Assembly (NCBI GenBank): GCA_041749475.1
Contig: JBGTBD010000067.1
Location: forward strand, 26,868-90,867
Direction of reading: 5' to 3'
Source: JBGTBD01 sp041749475
Lineage (GTDB): Bacteria > Pseudomonadota > Alphaproteobacteria > Rickettsiales > UBA998
Length of the DNA: 64,000 bases
The translations under genes were made by a program, and so were the position numbers. The notes beneath the pieces are model-generated. The model was not told where the DNA came from. It saw only the letters and a program-made list of their open reading frames with translations, and made no database searches. Below are positions 1-9,456 of this stretch, one piece after another; the first letter of the stretch is position 1; every line of letters starts with the position of its first letter.

Positions 1-2901
1 GCGCCCCGTGTAGACGATGACGGGCGGGAAGGAATAGGCGTCTTCCTTGCTGAGCGTTTCCAACAAGGAATAACCGGACGCATCCGGTAATGAGAGATCG
101 AGTACCATGCAATCGAATGTCGCTGACTTGAGCTGTGCAAGACACTCCGCCGCCGTACCGACGCCGACTGTTTCCACGTCATGCGAACCGAGCAGGAGGC
201 CGACACTATCGCGCTGGACGGCGTCATCCTCCACGATCAACACCCGCCGCATCCGTTGCGCCAGCTTCTTCTCCAGATTCTTGAGCGTATCGGAAAGATC
301 CTGCCGCTTGACGGGCTTGATCATATAGCCGATGGCTCCGAGCGACAGGGCCGTCTGCGCATAATCGCTGGCGGAGACGACATGCACGGGGATGTGACGC
401 GTGCGCGAATCCCGCTTTAAACGGTCAAGCACGGAGAGGCCCGAATTATCCGGCAGTCCCACATCGAGGATGACCGCACTCGGTATATACTGGATGGCTA
501 TGTTCACCGCCTCTTCTGCGGTGGTCGAGATGAGGCACTGGAAATCCAGCTCATGCGCAAGATCGCGTAGGATGTTCGCGAAAGAAGCATCATCTTCAAC
601 GACGAGGATAACACGGCGATCTCCGGTGAGTTTCTCACGATCATCCTTCATCCGTTTCGGATATGCACCAGACGCGGACGCCTTCCTGTCATGCTGCTTG
701 TTATGGTCGGTGAGGCGTGCGGTACCGGAGGAGAAGACAGTGGAAGGCTGGATATCACTCTGTGCCTCCGGCAGATGGGCGCTGTGCGCGGGGGTGTCAT
801 CCGGATCATAAACCTGCGGCAGGGTCAGGGTGAAGGTACTACCCTTGCCCAATTCACTTTTCAAGGCAATGGTGCCGCCGAGCAGCCGCGTCAACTCGCG
901 TGAGATGGATAGGCCCAGCCCTGTGCCGCCGAACTTACGGCTGATGGTCCCATCCGCCTGACGGAAGGCTTCGAAGATGAGTTGCTGTTGCTCCTCCGGA
1001 ATGCCGATGCCCGTATCGGTGACGGCAAAAGCAATGTCCCCCTCGGCAGTCTGGCTGATGTTTAGGGTGACGCCGCCCTGCTGGGTAAATTTCATAGCAT
1101 TGGAGAGCAGGTTTTTCACGATCTGCTCCAGACGCTGACGATCCGTCTCAATCGCCTCCACCGTCTCCGGCGCGACCTGCGCGAGGAAGGTTAGCTTCTT
1201 CTGTTGTGCCATCGGCTCGAATACGCGGGTGAGGTCATGTGCGAGGCTGGTCAACGATACGGTTTCAGGACGCACCTCCATATGCCCCGCCTCGATCTTG
1301 GAAAGGTCGAGGATGTCGTTGATGAGCATCAACAGATCATTGCCGGAAGATTGAATAGTCTGCGCGAATTTCACCTGATCGGACGTGAGATTACCCGCCG
1401 GGTTATCGGCCAGTAATTTGGCGAGGATGAGGGAGGAGTTAAGGGGAGTGCGCAACTCATGCGACATGTTGGCGAGGAAGTCGGATTTATACTGGCTCGC
1501 CTGTTCCAGCTCCTGCGCCTTCGCCTGTACGGTCGCCTTGGCGCGGGCAAGGTCGTCACGCTGACCTTCCAGTAATTGCGCCTGTTCTTCTAGCTGCGCG
1601 TTGGTCTGTTCCAGCTCCGCCTGTTGCTGTTCCAATCGCGTCTGCGATTCTTTCAGCGCGCGGCTTTGTTCTTCCAACTCCTCGTTATTGACCCGTAATT
1701 CCTCGCTTTGCGCCTGAAGTTCCTCGGCTTGTCGTTGGGTCTCCTCCAGCAGGTTTTGCACATGCTCACGGTAATGCGCGGAGCGGATGGCGACAGCGAT
1801 ATTCTCGGAGATGCGCTCCAGCAATTCCGTGGTACGGCTATCCATTCCATGCAGGAAGCCCAGTTCGAGGACGGCATTCACTTTGTCATCGGTGATGGCG
1901 GGTGAGATCAGCAAGGAATGGGGATTGCCTTCACCAATGGCCGAACGGAAGGTGGCGTAACCCTTGGGCACGTCGCGCACGACGAAGGGTCTTTTATCCT
2001 TCGCGGCCTGTCCCAACAATCCATCTCCCGGCATGAAGTGTTCGGGCGAGAGTGTATCCGTAGGCATCCCATAGGTTGCCGAACGGCGAAAGACCGTGCC
2101 TTCCTTTGTGAAAAACGCGCCGACATGCGCATCGCAATACTCAGCGAGGTAGGTGAGTATGCTGTCCGCAATCTGACCGACGCGTTGCTCCCCGATAATG
2201 GCGGCACTCAGGCCCACCTCGCCGCCTTGCAGCCATTCCTCACGCTGCCGCAGGCGACTGGCACGCAGCACCAGATGGGCGACTACGATGGAGAGCAACA
2301 CCCCCAGCAGGCTGGTCAATATGCCGCTGATAATGGCGATACGATAGGACTCTTGCATGTCTTCGAGGCGCTCGCTGCGTAAAAGAAATTCCTCCTCCTG
2401 CATGGCGCTGACCTGCGTCCGGATAATATCCATCTCGCCTTTGCCCTTATCGGTGAGGACGAGTCCGAGCGCCTCCGTGAAACCGCGTGTGCGCCGCAAG
2501 GTGATGGTTTCTTCCAGCTCATGCAGTTTATTCCTAATATGCTGACGCAGCACTGGAATGCGGTTTTGCTGGTTGGCGTTATCGTTAGTTAGCCGTTCGA
2601 TCGCGGTGAGTTTTTCTTCGATATGGGCAAGCGCCTCAGTGTAGGGCCTAAGGTATTTCTCGTCCCCCGCCAGAATATATCCCCGCTGTCCGGTCTCAGC
2701 ATCTTTCATCAAAAGGGATAGGTCATCGAGTGTGGTGATAACATCATGTGTATGGGTGACCAGCCGGGAACTTTGGCTGATATTAAGCGTATTCCAGTAA
2801 GCGATGAATCCCGTCACCGCGAAGAAGATAATAACTAGGGCCAGACCCATGCTGATAGGCAGATGGGAAGTGGAAGCAGCAGCTTTTTGGGAATGAGGCA
2901 T
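1..2901 (-). CDS. Hybrid sensor histidine kinase (CHASE3-GAF-HisKA-HATPase-REC-REC), 3' end cut by window
   Basis: An open frame runs from an ATG at 2901 to the window edge without a stop, giving 967 residues of a membrane-bound hybrid kinase. It has a membrane segment at about 18-37, a CHASE3-like periplasmic region, a second membrane segment near 186-212, a GAF-like domain at about 243-375 and a Gln/Glu-rich coiled coil at about 380-470. The HisKA box MSHELRTPLNS starts at residue 479, so the phospho-accepting His is about 481. A HATPase with DTGIGIP and GGTGLGL boxes follows. Two receiver domains come next, with acceptor aspartates at about 813 (LDVGLP) and 935 (LDLSLP). More receivers or an HPt could lie beyond the edge. 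It should signal by an internal His-Asp relay; the stimulus and output are unknown. The order of domains is seen; the names are by family resemblance. Confidence 0.9.
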   Translation of the reverse strand, partial: MPHSQKAAASTSHLPISMGLALVIIFFAVTGFIAYWNTLNISQSSRLVTHTHDVITTLDDLSLLMKDAETGQRGYILAGDEKYLRPYTEALAHIEEKLTAIERLTNDNANQQNRIPVLRQHIRNKLHELEETITLRRTRGFTEALGLVLTDKGKGEMDIIRTQVSAMQEEEFLLRSERLEDMQESYRIAIISGILTSLLGVLLSIVVAHLVLRASRLRQREEWLQGGEVGLSAAIIGEQRVGQIADSILTYLAEYCDAHVGAFFTKEGTVFRRSATYGMPTDTLSPEHFMPGDGLLGQAAKDKRPFVVRDVPKGYATFRSAIGEGNPHSLLISPAITDDKVNAVLELGFLHGMDSRTTELLERISENIAVAIRSAHYREHVQNLLEETQRQAEELQAQSEELRVNNEELEEQSRALKESQTRLEQQQAELEQTNAQLEEQAQLLEGQRDDLARAKATVQAKAQELEQASQYKSDFLANMSHELRTPLNSSLILAKLLADNPAGNLTSDQVKFAQTIQSSGNDLLMLINDILDLSKIEAGHMEVRPETVSLTSLAHDLTRVFEPMAQQKKLTFLAQVAPETVEAIETDRQRLEQIVKNLLSNAMKFTQQGGVTLNISQTAEGDIAFAVTDTGIGIPEEQQQLIFEAFRQADGTISRKFGGTGLGLSISRELTRLLGGTIALKSELGKGSTFTLTLPQVYDPDDTPAHSAHLPEAQSDIQPSTVFSSGTARLTDHNKQHDRKASASGAYPKRMKDDREKLTGDRRVILVVEDDASFANILRDLAHELDFQCLISTTAEEAVNIAIQYIPSAVILDVGLPDNSGLSVLDRLKRDSRTRHIPVHVVSASDYAQTALSLGAIGYMIKPVKRQDLSDTLKNLEKKLAQRMRRVLIVEDDAVQRDSVGLLLGSHDVETVGVGTAAECLAQLKSATFDCMVLDLSLPDASGYSLLETLSKEDAYSFPPVIVYTGR

Positions 2902-3120
2902 AGATGCGGATCACAGACAACAGACAAGGATAGAACATCCAGCACAAAGCCAGACACATGATTCCCATAACACTATAGCTACGTGTAAATAATCCATTAG
3001 TTGATGGTATCGTGTTTATACCCCCTGACGATCACCCCGGGTCATGCTTGAACCCTCGCTCAATACGGATTTTTTATGCAGGGGAGGGTATTCTCACTAT
3101 TCTGAACAAGGAGAACCTAT

Positions 3121-3294
3121 ATGAACAATTTTAAATCCTTCTATAAGTCATTCGTGGATGGCTGGCATTGCTTTACCCACAGCAAGAAGTGCGCCTCGGA
3201 AGACAAGAAAATGCGTGAAAATATGAGCGAAAAACAGGTGGATCGCATGATCAATGACAGCTTCCCGGCCAGCGATCCTCCCAGCACGTATTAA
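3121..3294 (+). CDS. Small conserved-motif protein (57 aa) ending in an SFPASDPPS tail
   Basis: A 57-codon frame begins 7 bases after a strong AAGGAG ribosome site (CAAGGAGAACCTAT) and ends in TAA. The product is hydrophilic and Lys-rich in the middle, with two Cys and one Trp. Its C-terminus, DRMINDSFPASDPPSTY, matches a motif recurring at the end or middle of many small uncharacterised proteobacterial proteins. There is no signal peptide or membrane segment. A hairpin terminator 60 bases downstream makes it a single-gene unit. Function is unknown. The strong ribosome site, own terminator and recognisable motif support it as a real gene. Confidence 0.75.
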   Translation: MNNFKSFYKSFVDGWHCFTHSKKCASEDKKMRENMSEKQVDRMINDSFPASDPPSTY

Positions 3295-3353
3295 TTTCTG
3301 CTTTTATAAGTGCCAACCCGCGCTTAAGAGCGTCGGGTGTGGAGTACATCATT

Positions 3354-3391
3354 TAAAACGGGCGGTATGACGTTACATGCGGCCCGTTTTA
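3354..3391. terminator. Hairpin terminator after the small protein gene
   Basis: A perfect 10-bp stem (TAAAACGGGC at 3354-3363 pairing with GCCCGTTTTA at 3382-3391) encloses an 18-base loop. The A-rich left arm and T-rich right arm would allow termination in either direction. Confidence 0.7.
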
Positions 3392-3548
3392 TCATGTTTA
3401 ATGCATAAAAATCAGCATCAAGGATGGGTGCTTGTACATATCTTTAGATGTTACTTTTTTAGGGTTGGAACGAAGGAAATCTTTACCCGCTGCGTATAAC
3501 TTAGGGTAACGCAACATTATAAGATAATTCCGGAGAGGAAATCCGATA

Positions 3549-4712
3549 GTGCACTTTGGACCTAAGCGACAGAATATTAAATATCTTTTCTTCGGTGTTC
3601 TGGTCCTTCTAGGTCTTGCTTACTGGATATGGGGCGGTAATGGGGATGAAACGGCGGCGGCGTATGAATTCTCCCCTGTCGCCGTGGGCGATATAGAAGA
3701 GGCCGTCACCGCGCAAGGTAAGCTTGAGCCTAAAGAATTCGTCGATGTCGGAGCGCAGGTCTCCGGCCAGTTGAAAAAACTCCATGTCGAGATCGGCGAC
3801 AACGTCGAAAAAGGCGCGCTCATCGCCGAGATAGACCCCCAGATCTATACCGCTCAGGTCGAGGCGGAGACGGCACGGCTGAAAACCCTGAATGCCCAGC
3901 TTGCCGAACAATTGGCACAAGTCGCCTTCACAGAAAGCGTCTATATACGCAATCAAACGCTGATGAAGGCGGATGCCGTAAGCAAGGAAACGCTAGAAAG
4001 CAGCATGAAGGAATTCAAGGCTGCCCAGGCCCGCGCCAACTCCTTCCGCGCCCAGATTGAGGAGGCGGAATCGCAGTTGGAGGAGGCGAAGGCCAATCTT
4101 GGCTACACGAAAATCTACGCCCCCATTTCCGGCACGGTCGTCTCCCAGACCTCCAAGGAAGGCCAGACGCTGAACGCCAACCAGACCGCCCCTGTCATCG
4201 CACAGATTGCTGATCTTGATCTAATGACCGTCCGCGCGCAGGTCGCCGAAGCGGATGTGTCCCGCCTGCAAACCGATATGGACGTCTATTTCACCACGCT
4301 CGGTTCCGAACGCAAATGGCACGGCAAGGTGCGCCAGATTCTTCCCTCGCCGGACGCGACCGTGCTGGATGTCGTCCTCTATAACGCACTCGTCGATGTC
4401 GAAAATAAAGACCGCAGCCTGTTGACCGGCATGAGTACACAGATGTTCTTCGTCCTCGGCAATGCCGAGAAAACCCTGCTGATACCCGCCCGCGCGCTGG
4501 GGAAGAAAATCCCTGAAGAGAAAGATGTTGAAGGCGAGGCCTATGAAGTGTTGGTGAAGCGTAACGGCACCCTGGAAACCCGCACCATCCATGTCGGCTT
4601 GCTGAATCGCCGCACCGCGCAAGTGCTGAACGGCTTGAAAGAAGGGGAGCAGGTCGCTATCCCCACCGCAGCTACCCTTGCCGAACAAACCCGTCGTGGC
4701 CCGCGCATCTAA
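3549..4712 (+). CDS. macA: MacA-like periplasmic adaptor of a tripartite ABC efflux pump
   Basis: A 387-residue membrane-fusion protein. One N-terminal membrane anchor (about 10-28) is followed by the split lipoyl/barrel-sandwich halves (VDVGAQVSGQLKKL near the start, IYAPISGTVVSQ after the hairpin). Between them lies an alpha-helical hairpin rich in Ala, Glu and Gln (about 105-180). Beta-barrel and membrane-proximal domains complete it. The start is GTG, preceded by GGAGAGGAAATCCGATA. The macB-like ATG lies one base past its stop, and an outer-membrane factor follows. Together the three genes form a self-contained MacA-MacB-TolC type exporter. Its substrate (macrolide, peptide or lipid-like) cannot be told from sequence. 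Confidence 0.92.
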   Translation: MHFGPKRQNIKYLFFGVLVLLGLAYWIWGGNGDETAAAYEFSPVAVGDIEEAVTAQGKLEPKEFVDVGAQVSGQLKKLHVEIGDNVEKGALIAEIDPQIYTAQVEAETARLKTLNAQLAEQLAQVAFTESVYIRNQTLMKADAVSKETLESSMKEFKAAQARANSFRAQIEEAESQLEEAKANLGYTKIYAPISGTVVSQTSKEGQTLNANQTAPVIAQIADLDLMTVRAQVAEADVSRLQTDMDVYFTTLGSERKWHGKVRQILPSPDATVLDVVLYNALVDVENKDRSLLTGMSTQMFFVLGNAEKTLLIPARALGKKIPEEKDVEGEAYEVLVKRNGTLETRTIHVGLLNRRTAQVLNGLKEGEQVAIPTAATLAEQTRRGPRI

Positions 4713-4713
4713 C

Positions 4714-6645
4714 ATGCCGCAACCGCTCCTCAACCTCGAACATATCAGCCGTGTCTACAAAACAGGCGACAATGAATTACGTGCGCTGGACGATGTGACG
4801 ATGACCATCTGGACAGGCGAGTTCGTCGCCATCATGGGCCAGTCTGGGTCGGGCAAATCGACGCTGATGAACATTCTCGGCTGTCTCGACACTCCCACCT
4901 CAGGCAGTTACCGCGTACGCGGCAAGGAAGCCTCCAGCCTCTCGCCTGACGAGTTGGCGACCCTGCGACGTGATACGTTTGGCTTCGTCTTCCAGCGTTA
5001 TAATCTTCTCGCCAACGCGACGGCGGAGGAAAATGTCGAACTCCCCGCCATGTATGCCGCACTCGCCAAACCGGAACGCATCAGCCGCGCCCGCGCACTC
5101 CTGACGCGGCTTGGATTAGGTGACCGCACCGATCATCGTCCCGGCGCGCTCTCCGGCGGACAGCAACAACGTGTCGCCATCGCCCGCGCGTTGATGAATG
5201 ACCCCCCCGTCATCCTCGCCGATGAGCCCACCGGCGCGCTCGACAGTAAAAGTAGTGAGGAGGTGATGGCGCTCCTGAGCGAATTGCATCAGGAAGGCCG
5301 CACCGTCATCCTCATCACGCACGACGCGCACGTCGCCAGTCACGCCAAACGTGTGATCCACATCCATGACGGTAATATCCTCAAAGAAACAGGCGAGACC
5401 AATCCCGAACAGATTCCCTACACCGAGCCACCAAAGCGTGGCCACGGCACACTGATGCCCGAGATGCGCGAAGCGGCGAAGACGGCCTTGCGTGCGCTGA
5501 AGGTAAACAAATTCCGTACCGCGCTAACGCTGCTTGGTATCGTCATCGGTGTCGCGGCCGTCGTCATCATGCTGGCAGTGGGGGACGGTAGCAAGCAACA
5601 GGTGCTGGATCAGATCACCTCAATGGGCACGAACCTGCTCTCCGTCCGCCCCGGCGCACCCGGTATCCGGGGTGACGGCAATATCACGACTCTCACCCTT
5701 GCCGACGCGGAAGCGATACTCGAACTCCCTAACGTCGTCGCCGTCGTCCCCGAACGCAGCGGCTCCTACAAGGCGCAATACGGTAACATAGACGCGCAGA
5801 CCACCGTGCAAGGCGTCGGCGCTTCTATGCCCGAAGTGCGTGACTGGCCGACCAGCAGCGGCTCTTTCTTCACGGATCGTGATGTCCGCTCCTACGCCCC
5901 CGTCGCCGTACTCGGGCAAACAGTCGTCAAGAATATCTTCCCTTACGGCGAAGACCCTGTCGGTAAATACGTCCTCATCAAGAACGTGCCCTTCGAGGTC
6001 ATCGGCGTCCTCAGTGGCAAGGGTGCATCCGGCTGGGGCGGCGATCAGGACGACGCGGTGTTCATCCCCGTGACGACGGGCCTCATCCGCATGTTCGGCA
6101 TGAATTTCATCAGCGCCATCACCGTGCGCGTGGACGACATGAGCGCCATCAAGGAGACCGAACAGAGCATCAAGGAACTGCTCCTCGCCCGTCACCGCAT
6201 AGAGGATTTCAGCACCCGCAACATGGAATCCTTCATCAACATGGCGAGCGATACGTATAACACCTTCACCCTGTTGCTCGGTGCAGTCGCGGCGATCTCA
6301 CTGCTCGTCGGCGGCATCGGGGTGATGAACATCATGCTGGTCAGCGTCACCGAGCGCACGCGCGAGATCGGCATCCGCATGGCGACCGGTGCGAGAATGC
6401 GCGACATCATGCTGCAATTCAATACCGAAGCCGCCGTCGTCTGTACCATCGGCGGATTACTGGGCGTCACCATTGGGCTGGTCAGCGCATGGGCGCTCGG
6501 CGCATTCGGCATCCCGATCATCATCACCCCGTTCCCGACCCTCATCTCATTCACCTGCGCCATCACCACCGGCCTCGTCTTCGGCATTTGGCCCGCCCGC
6601 AAGGCAGCCAAGCTCGACCCGGTCGTGGCATTGGCCTCGGAGTAA
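4714..6645 (+). CDS. macB: MacB-like ABC exporter (ATPase fused to FtsX-type permease)
   Basis: A 643-residue protein, close to the usual 648 of MacB. The N-terminal ATPase has Walker A GQSGSGKST at 42-50, signature LSGGQQQR and Walker B ILADEPTGALD. A membrane segment follows at about 275-300, then a large periplasmic domain and three C-terminal membrane helices. The stretch TERTREIGIRMATGAR before the last helices is typical of MacB/FtsX permeases. I start it at the ATG at 4714, one base after the macA stop, because the N-terminus then aligns with the family; an upstream in-frame TTG at 4678 would overlap macA. ATP-driven periplasmic mechanotransmission through MacA is the family mechanism. 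Confidence 0.94.
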   Translation: MPQPLLNLEHISRVYKTGDNELRALDDVTMTIWTGEFVAIMGQSGSGKSTLMNILGCLDTPTSGSYRVRGKEASSLSPDELATLRRDTFGFVFQRYNLLANATAEENVELPAMYAALAKPERISRARALLTRLGLGDRTDHRPGALSGGQQQRVAIARALMNDPPVILADEPTGALDSKSSEEVMALLSELHQEGRTVILITHDAHVASHAKRVIHIHDGNILKETGETNPEQIPYTEPPKRGHGTLMPEMREAAKTALRALKVNKFRTALTLLGIVIGVAAVVIMLAVGDGSKQQVLDQITSMGTNLLSVRPGAPGIRGDGNITTLTLADAEAILELPNVVAVVPERSGSYKAQYGNIDAQTTVQGVGASMPEVRDWPTSSGSFFTDRDVRSYAPVAVLGQTVVKNIFPYGEDPVGKYVLIKNVPFEVIGVLSGKGASGWGGDQDDAVFIPVTTGLIRMFGMNFISAITVRVDDMSAIKETEQSIKELLLARHRIEDFSTRNMESFINMASDTYNTFTLLLGAVAAISLLVGGIGVMNIMLVSVTERTREIGIRMATGARMRDIMLQFNTEAAVVCTIGGLLGVTIGLVSAWALGAFGIPIIITPFPTLISFTCAITTGLVFGIWPARKAAKLDPVVALASE

Positions 6646-6650
6646 AAGCT

Positions 6651-8000
6651 ATGCGCTGGATGTTTTTCGTACCCCTACTACTCACCTCCTGCAGCCTCGC
6701 ACCGGAGCCGCTTATTCCCGAATCCCGCATCCCGGAATCATGGCGCAGTGCTCCTACCGAAACGAAACCGGCCAACATCCAGTGGGAGAATTTCGGTAGC
6801 AAGGAACTGGATAGCCTGATTGCCGCCGGTCTCGCACACAACACGGATATTGCCGTAGCACTCGCCAACGTCGCTCAGGCCCGCGCCGCCGTGGACATCG
6901 CTGGCGGCCCGCTCTATCCGCAGTTGGAAAGTAACGGTAATGCCTCACACAGCCGCAACGAAAGTGGCGGTTTTACGAACGAACAGGACGGCGCACAGGC
7001 GGGCCTGTCGGTCTCCTATGAGCTTGACATCTGGCAGAAGAACAGGAACGCCATCAACTCCGCCGAATGGCAATTGAAAGCCACGGAGTATGACAAGGAA
7101 GCCGTCGCGCTGCTCGTCACTTCCGAAGTCGCTCGTCTCTATACGTCTGTATTAGGGTTCGATGCGCGCATTGCCGTCGCCGAACAGAATTTGCAAAACG
7201 CGCGGAAAGTACTCGACATCACCACCGCACGGTATGACGCAGGCGCTATTTCCGGGTTGGAACTGGCGCAGCAACGCACTGCCGTCGCCAATCAGGAAGC
7301 TGCGCTCGCGCAACGCAAGAATCAGCGTGATGTCTCCTTCAACCAACTGGCCTTCCTCACCGGCAATCCTCCCGCTGGATTGGCACTCGATAGCGCGAGC
7401 AGGTTAAATGCACTCACCATCCCCGAGATACAACCCGTCAACCCGTGGGAACTGCTGGAACGCCGTCCGGACATCGCGTCATCCGAAGCGACGTTACGCG
7501 CGGCCAACATGGATATCGGCGTCGCCCGCGCCAATGCCTTGCCGAGCCTGCAACTGGGTCTGGAAGGTATCCTCATCGGCACCCCATCGGGAAGCGTGGT
7601 AAGCGCCGCTACCTCCTTCTTCGCGCCCATCTTCCGTGGCGGTGCGTTACAAGGCGCAATCGATCGCAGCGAAGCAGCGCGGGATGCACGTCTGGCGCAA
7701 TATGAAGGCGTATTGCTGACCGCATTCCGGGAAGTCGAAAACGCACTCTCGACCTATCAATCGACAACAGCGCGCGAAGCCGCCTTCACCGAAAGCGAAA
7801 CGCAAGCCCGCCGTGCCTACGACATCGCCCGCGCCCAGTTCGACGCCGGGTCGATTGATTTCACGACGCTGCTGAATACGCAGGACGACCTGCTGCAAAG
7901 CACGGACGCCCATGTACAATCCACACAGGAACGCCTGGCCGCCGCCATCGACCTCATGCGAGCACTGGGCGGGGAATGGAGCAGTATGGACGAGGAATAA
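6651..8000 (+). CDS. Outer-membrane efflux lipoprotein (NodT/TolC family)
   Basis: A 449-residue outer-membrane factor. It starts at the ATG six bases after the macB stop. The N-terminus is a short lipoprotein signal with lipobox LLTSC, Cys14 being lipidated. The rest shows the duplicated alpha-barrel repeats of the family, including the landmarks WELLERRPDIASSEA, ANALPSLQL and AREVENAL-like segments (AFREVENALSTYQ). Its place as third gene of the macAB operon implies it is the dedicated exit duct. A longer in-frame reading from 6489 would be buried in macB and lacks a signal, so I rejected it. Confidence 0.92.
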   Translation: MRWMFFVPLLLTSCSLAPEPLIPESRIPESWRSAPTETKPANIQWENFGSKELDSLIAAGLAHNTDIAVALANVAQARAAVDIAGGPLYPQLESNGNASHSRNESGGFTNEQDGAQAGLSVSYELDIWQKNRNAINSAEWQLKATEYDKEAVALLVTSEVARLYTSVLGFDARIAVAEQNLQNARKVLDITTARYDAGAISGLELAQQRTAVANQEAALAQRKNQRDVSFNQLAFLTGNPPAGLALDSASRLNALTIPEIQPVNPWELLERRPDIASSEATLRAANMDIGVARANALPSLQLGLEGILIGTPSGSVVSAATSFFAPIFRGGALQGAIDRSEAARDARLAQYEGVLLTAFREVENALSTYQSTTAREAAFTESETQARRAYDIARAQFDAGSIDFTTLLNTQDDLLQSTDAHVQSTQERLAAAIDLMRALGGEWSSMDEE

Positions 8001-8009
8001 TTTTTTCTC

Positions 8010-8086
8010 TGTCATTCCCGTGCAAACGGGAATCCATACTTATCGTGTATGTTGCTCTATGGATTCCCGCTTTCGCGGGAATGACA
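8010..8086. repeat. Palindromic repeat, family A copy 1
   Basis: Two inverted arms, 8010-8037 and 8059-8086, each carry TGTCATTCCCG and GGGAATCCAT and an inner hairpin (CCCGC/GCGGG in the right arm). The pair can fold as a cruciform or long hairpin. It lies between the converging ends of the outer-membrane factor gene and the lipoprotein gene, and may stop transcription from both sides. Confidence 0.85.
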
Positions 8087-8102
8087 AGGGGTAATAAGGC
8101 AG

Positions 8103-8702
8103 TTATCGCCCGCCCAGCGTGTTCAGCGCATCTGCCTGAATATTGGCGAATGCCCCGCGGAACGCGGCACTTATTGCGAGTGTCGTATTCGCATCCGCCG
8201 GCAACTGGCTTTCCAGCATGAAGCGCTTCACCGCGCGTTGACGGTTCACATCCAGCAACTCGAACGCTGCCGTGATATGCACGAAGGGCGGCAGGCCGGG
8301 TCGGTCATAGACCGCTTCGAAATGCAGTATCTCGATGGTAAGCTGGTACTGCGCCGCCACCGCCGTATCATCCTCCCGCACGGAAGCGAACAACCCACTC
8401 CGCGCAAAACTATTCACCAATGTCGATTGCACCTGCCCGGGTAAGAACTCCGCCCAGCGTGTGCCTGCAAAATAATCACGCGTATCGGTCACATCCGTGA
8501 GCGCCACGCGGAAGGTATCGAGATCATTCGGCGCTTGCGGATAATTGATGACGAGCGCACCATACTTTTGTTTGAATTTCGGCGGGGAGGCGAGGGGGTC
8601 CAGCACCTGCATATGTTCCCGGCCCGTATCCTTAGGCGTCGTCAGCGAGCACCCCGAAACCATGAGAGTGGCACTCAACAAAAGGGTTAAAAAAAGTTTC
8701 AT
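8103..8702 (-). CDS. ABC-transport auxiliary lipoprotein of the Mla-type system
   Basis: A 199-residue lipoprotein with a signal peptide ending in lipobox VSGC (Cys18). The body matches the ABC-type transport auxiliary family (PqiC-like). It contains LVINYPQAPNDLDTFRVAL-type and WAEFLPGQVQSTLVNSF segments, the usual strand-helix core. Its ATG overlaps the stop of the MlaD gene by ATGA, so translation is coupled. It is the last gene of the four-gene lipid-transport operon. In related systems such lipoproteins sit at the outer membrane and receive lipid from the MCE protein; that role is inferred here. Confidence 0.85.
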   Translation of the reverse strand: MKLFLTLLLSATLMVSGCSLTTPKDTGREHMQVLDPLASPPKFKQKYGALVINYPQAPNDLDTFRVALTDVTDTRDYFAGTRWAEFLPGQVQSTLVNSFARSGLFASVREDDTAVAAQYQLTIEILHFEAVYDRPGLPPFVHITAAFELLDVNRQRAVKRFMLESQLPADANTTLAISAAFRGAFANIQADALNTLGGR

Positions 8703-9451
8703 GGGAGTTTTTTCCCTTCATGCTTCTGGCCGTGGATGATGATGGAGGGGTCTTCGCGTAAGGTGCGCGCCAGCATCTTGATTTCGCGCAGCGTCGTCTT
8801 CGCTTCCACCATCACCTTGTTCATCTCTTGTAACGACTGGCGTAAGGACGCCTGATTGTTCCCTCCCAACGCCCCGCCAATGGTATTGGCCGAGACTTCG
8901 ATGGAATGGATGGTCGAATTGACGGCCGCGATATTCTCATCGCTGAACAGTTTCTGTCCCTGTTTGGAAAGCCGCGTCAACCCGTCGATGAGCTGCGGTA
9001 CGCTGGTGAACAGTTTTTCCAGCGGCGAGGGTTTGGACTGGATGACGAAATACTCCTGATCCGCCGGTTTCACCATCGCCGTGACGTTATCCCCGCCGTT
9101 ATTATCCAGCGAAATGAACGATGTGCCCGTAATCCCCTGTATCTGTAACGCCGCTATGGTATCGGAACGGATAGGCGCGGTATCGACGATGTCGGCCAGT
9201 ACTCGGATAAGGTCAGATCCGGTCGTTGCTTCGGCGAAATCGATATCGACGACATTACCCACCTGAATCCCCTTCAACTTCACCGGAGAGCCGAGCGACA
9301 ACCCGTCAACACTGCCCTCGAAATAGATCGCATAACGGATGTAGGTGTCCTTCGCACTATTGCCCGCAAGCCAGCCGATGAACGCGATGGCCCCGATGAT
9401 GATGACGGCGGCGAATAACCCCACCCGGAAATAATAGCGTTGCTGTTCCAT
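8699..9451 (-). CDS. mlaD: MlaD-family MCE lipid-transport protein
   Basis: A 250-residue inner-membrane-anchored MCE protein. A single N-terminal membrane helix (about 10-30) precedes one MCE domain (about 38-120, with GSPVKLKGIQVGNVVDI). A long helical C-terminal region follows, of the sort that forms the tunnel in MCE hexamers. I start it at the ATG at 9451 because the longer frame lacks a ribosome site and would overlap mlaF. The stop overlaps the next gene by four bases. It should carry phospholipid between the membranes together with the ATPase and permease upstream. Confidence 0.9.
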   Translation of the reverse strand: MEQQRYYFRVGLFAAVIIIGAIAFIGWLAGNSAKDTYIRYAIYFEGSVDGLSLGSPVKLKGIQVGNVVDIDFAEATTGSDLIRVLADIVDTAPIRSDTIAALQIQGITGTSFISLDNNGGDNVTAMVKPADQEYFVIQSKPSPLEKLFTSVPQLIDGLTRLSKQGQKLFSDENIAAVNSTIHSIEVSANTIGGALGGNNQASLRQSLQEMNKVMVEAKTTLREIKMLARTLREDPSIIIHGQKHEGKKLP

Positions 9452-9456
9452 AGACT

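Noticed and set aside
3464..3500. GGAAC near 3468 as an EcfG-type stress promoter for macA
   Set aside because: The matching -10 CGTT element is missing at the right spacing (only GCGTATAAC), so the match is too weak.
6489..6650. N-terminal extension of the outer-membrane factor
   Set aside because: It lies within macB, is Arg/His/Pro-rich, and would bury the lipoprotein signal.
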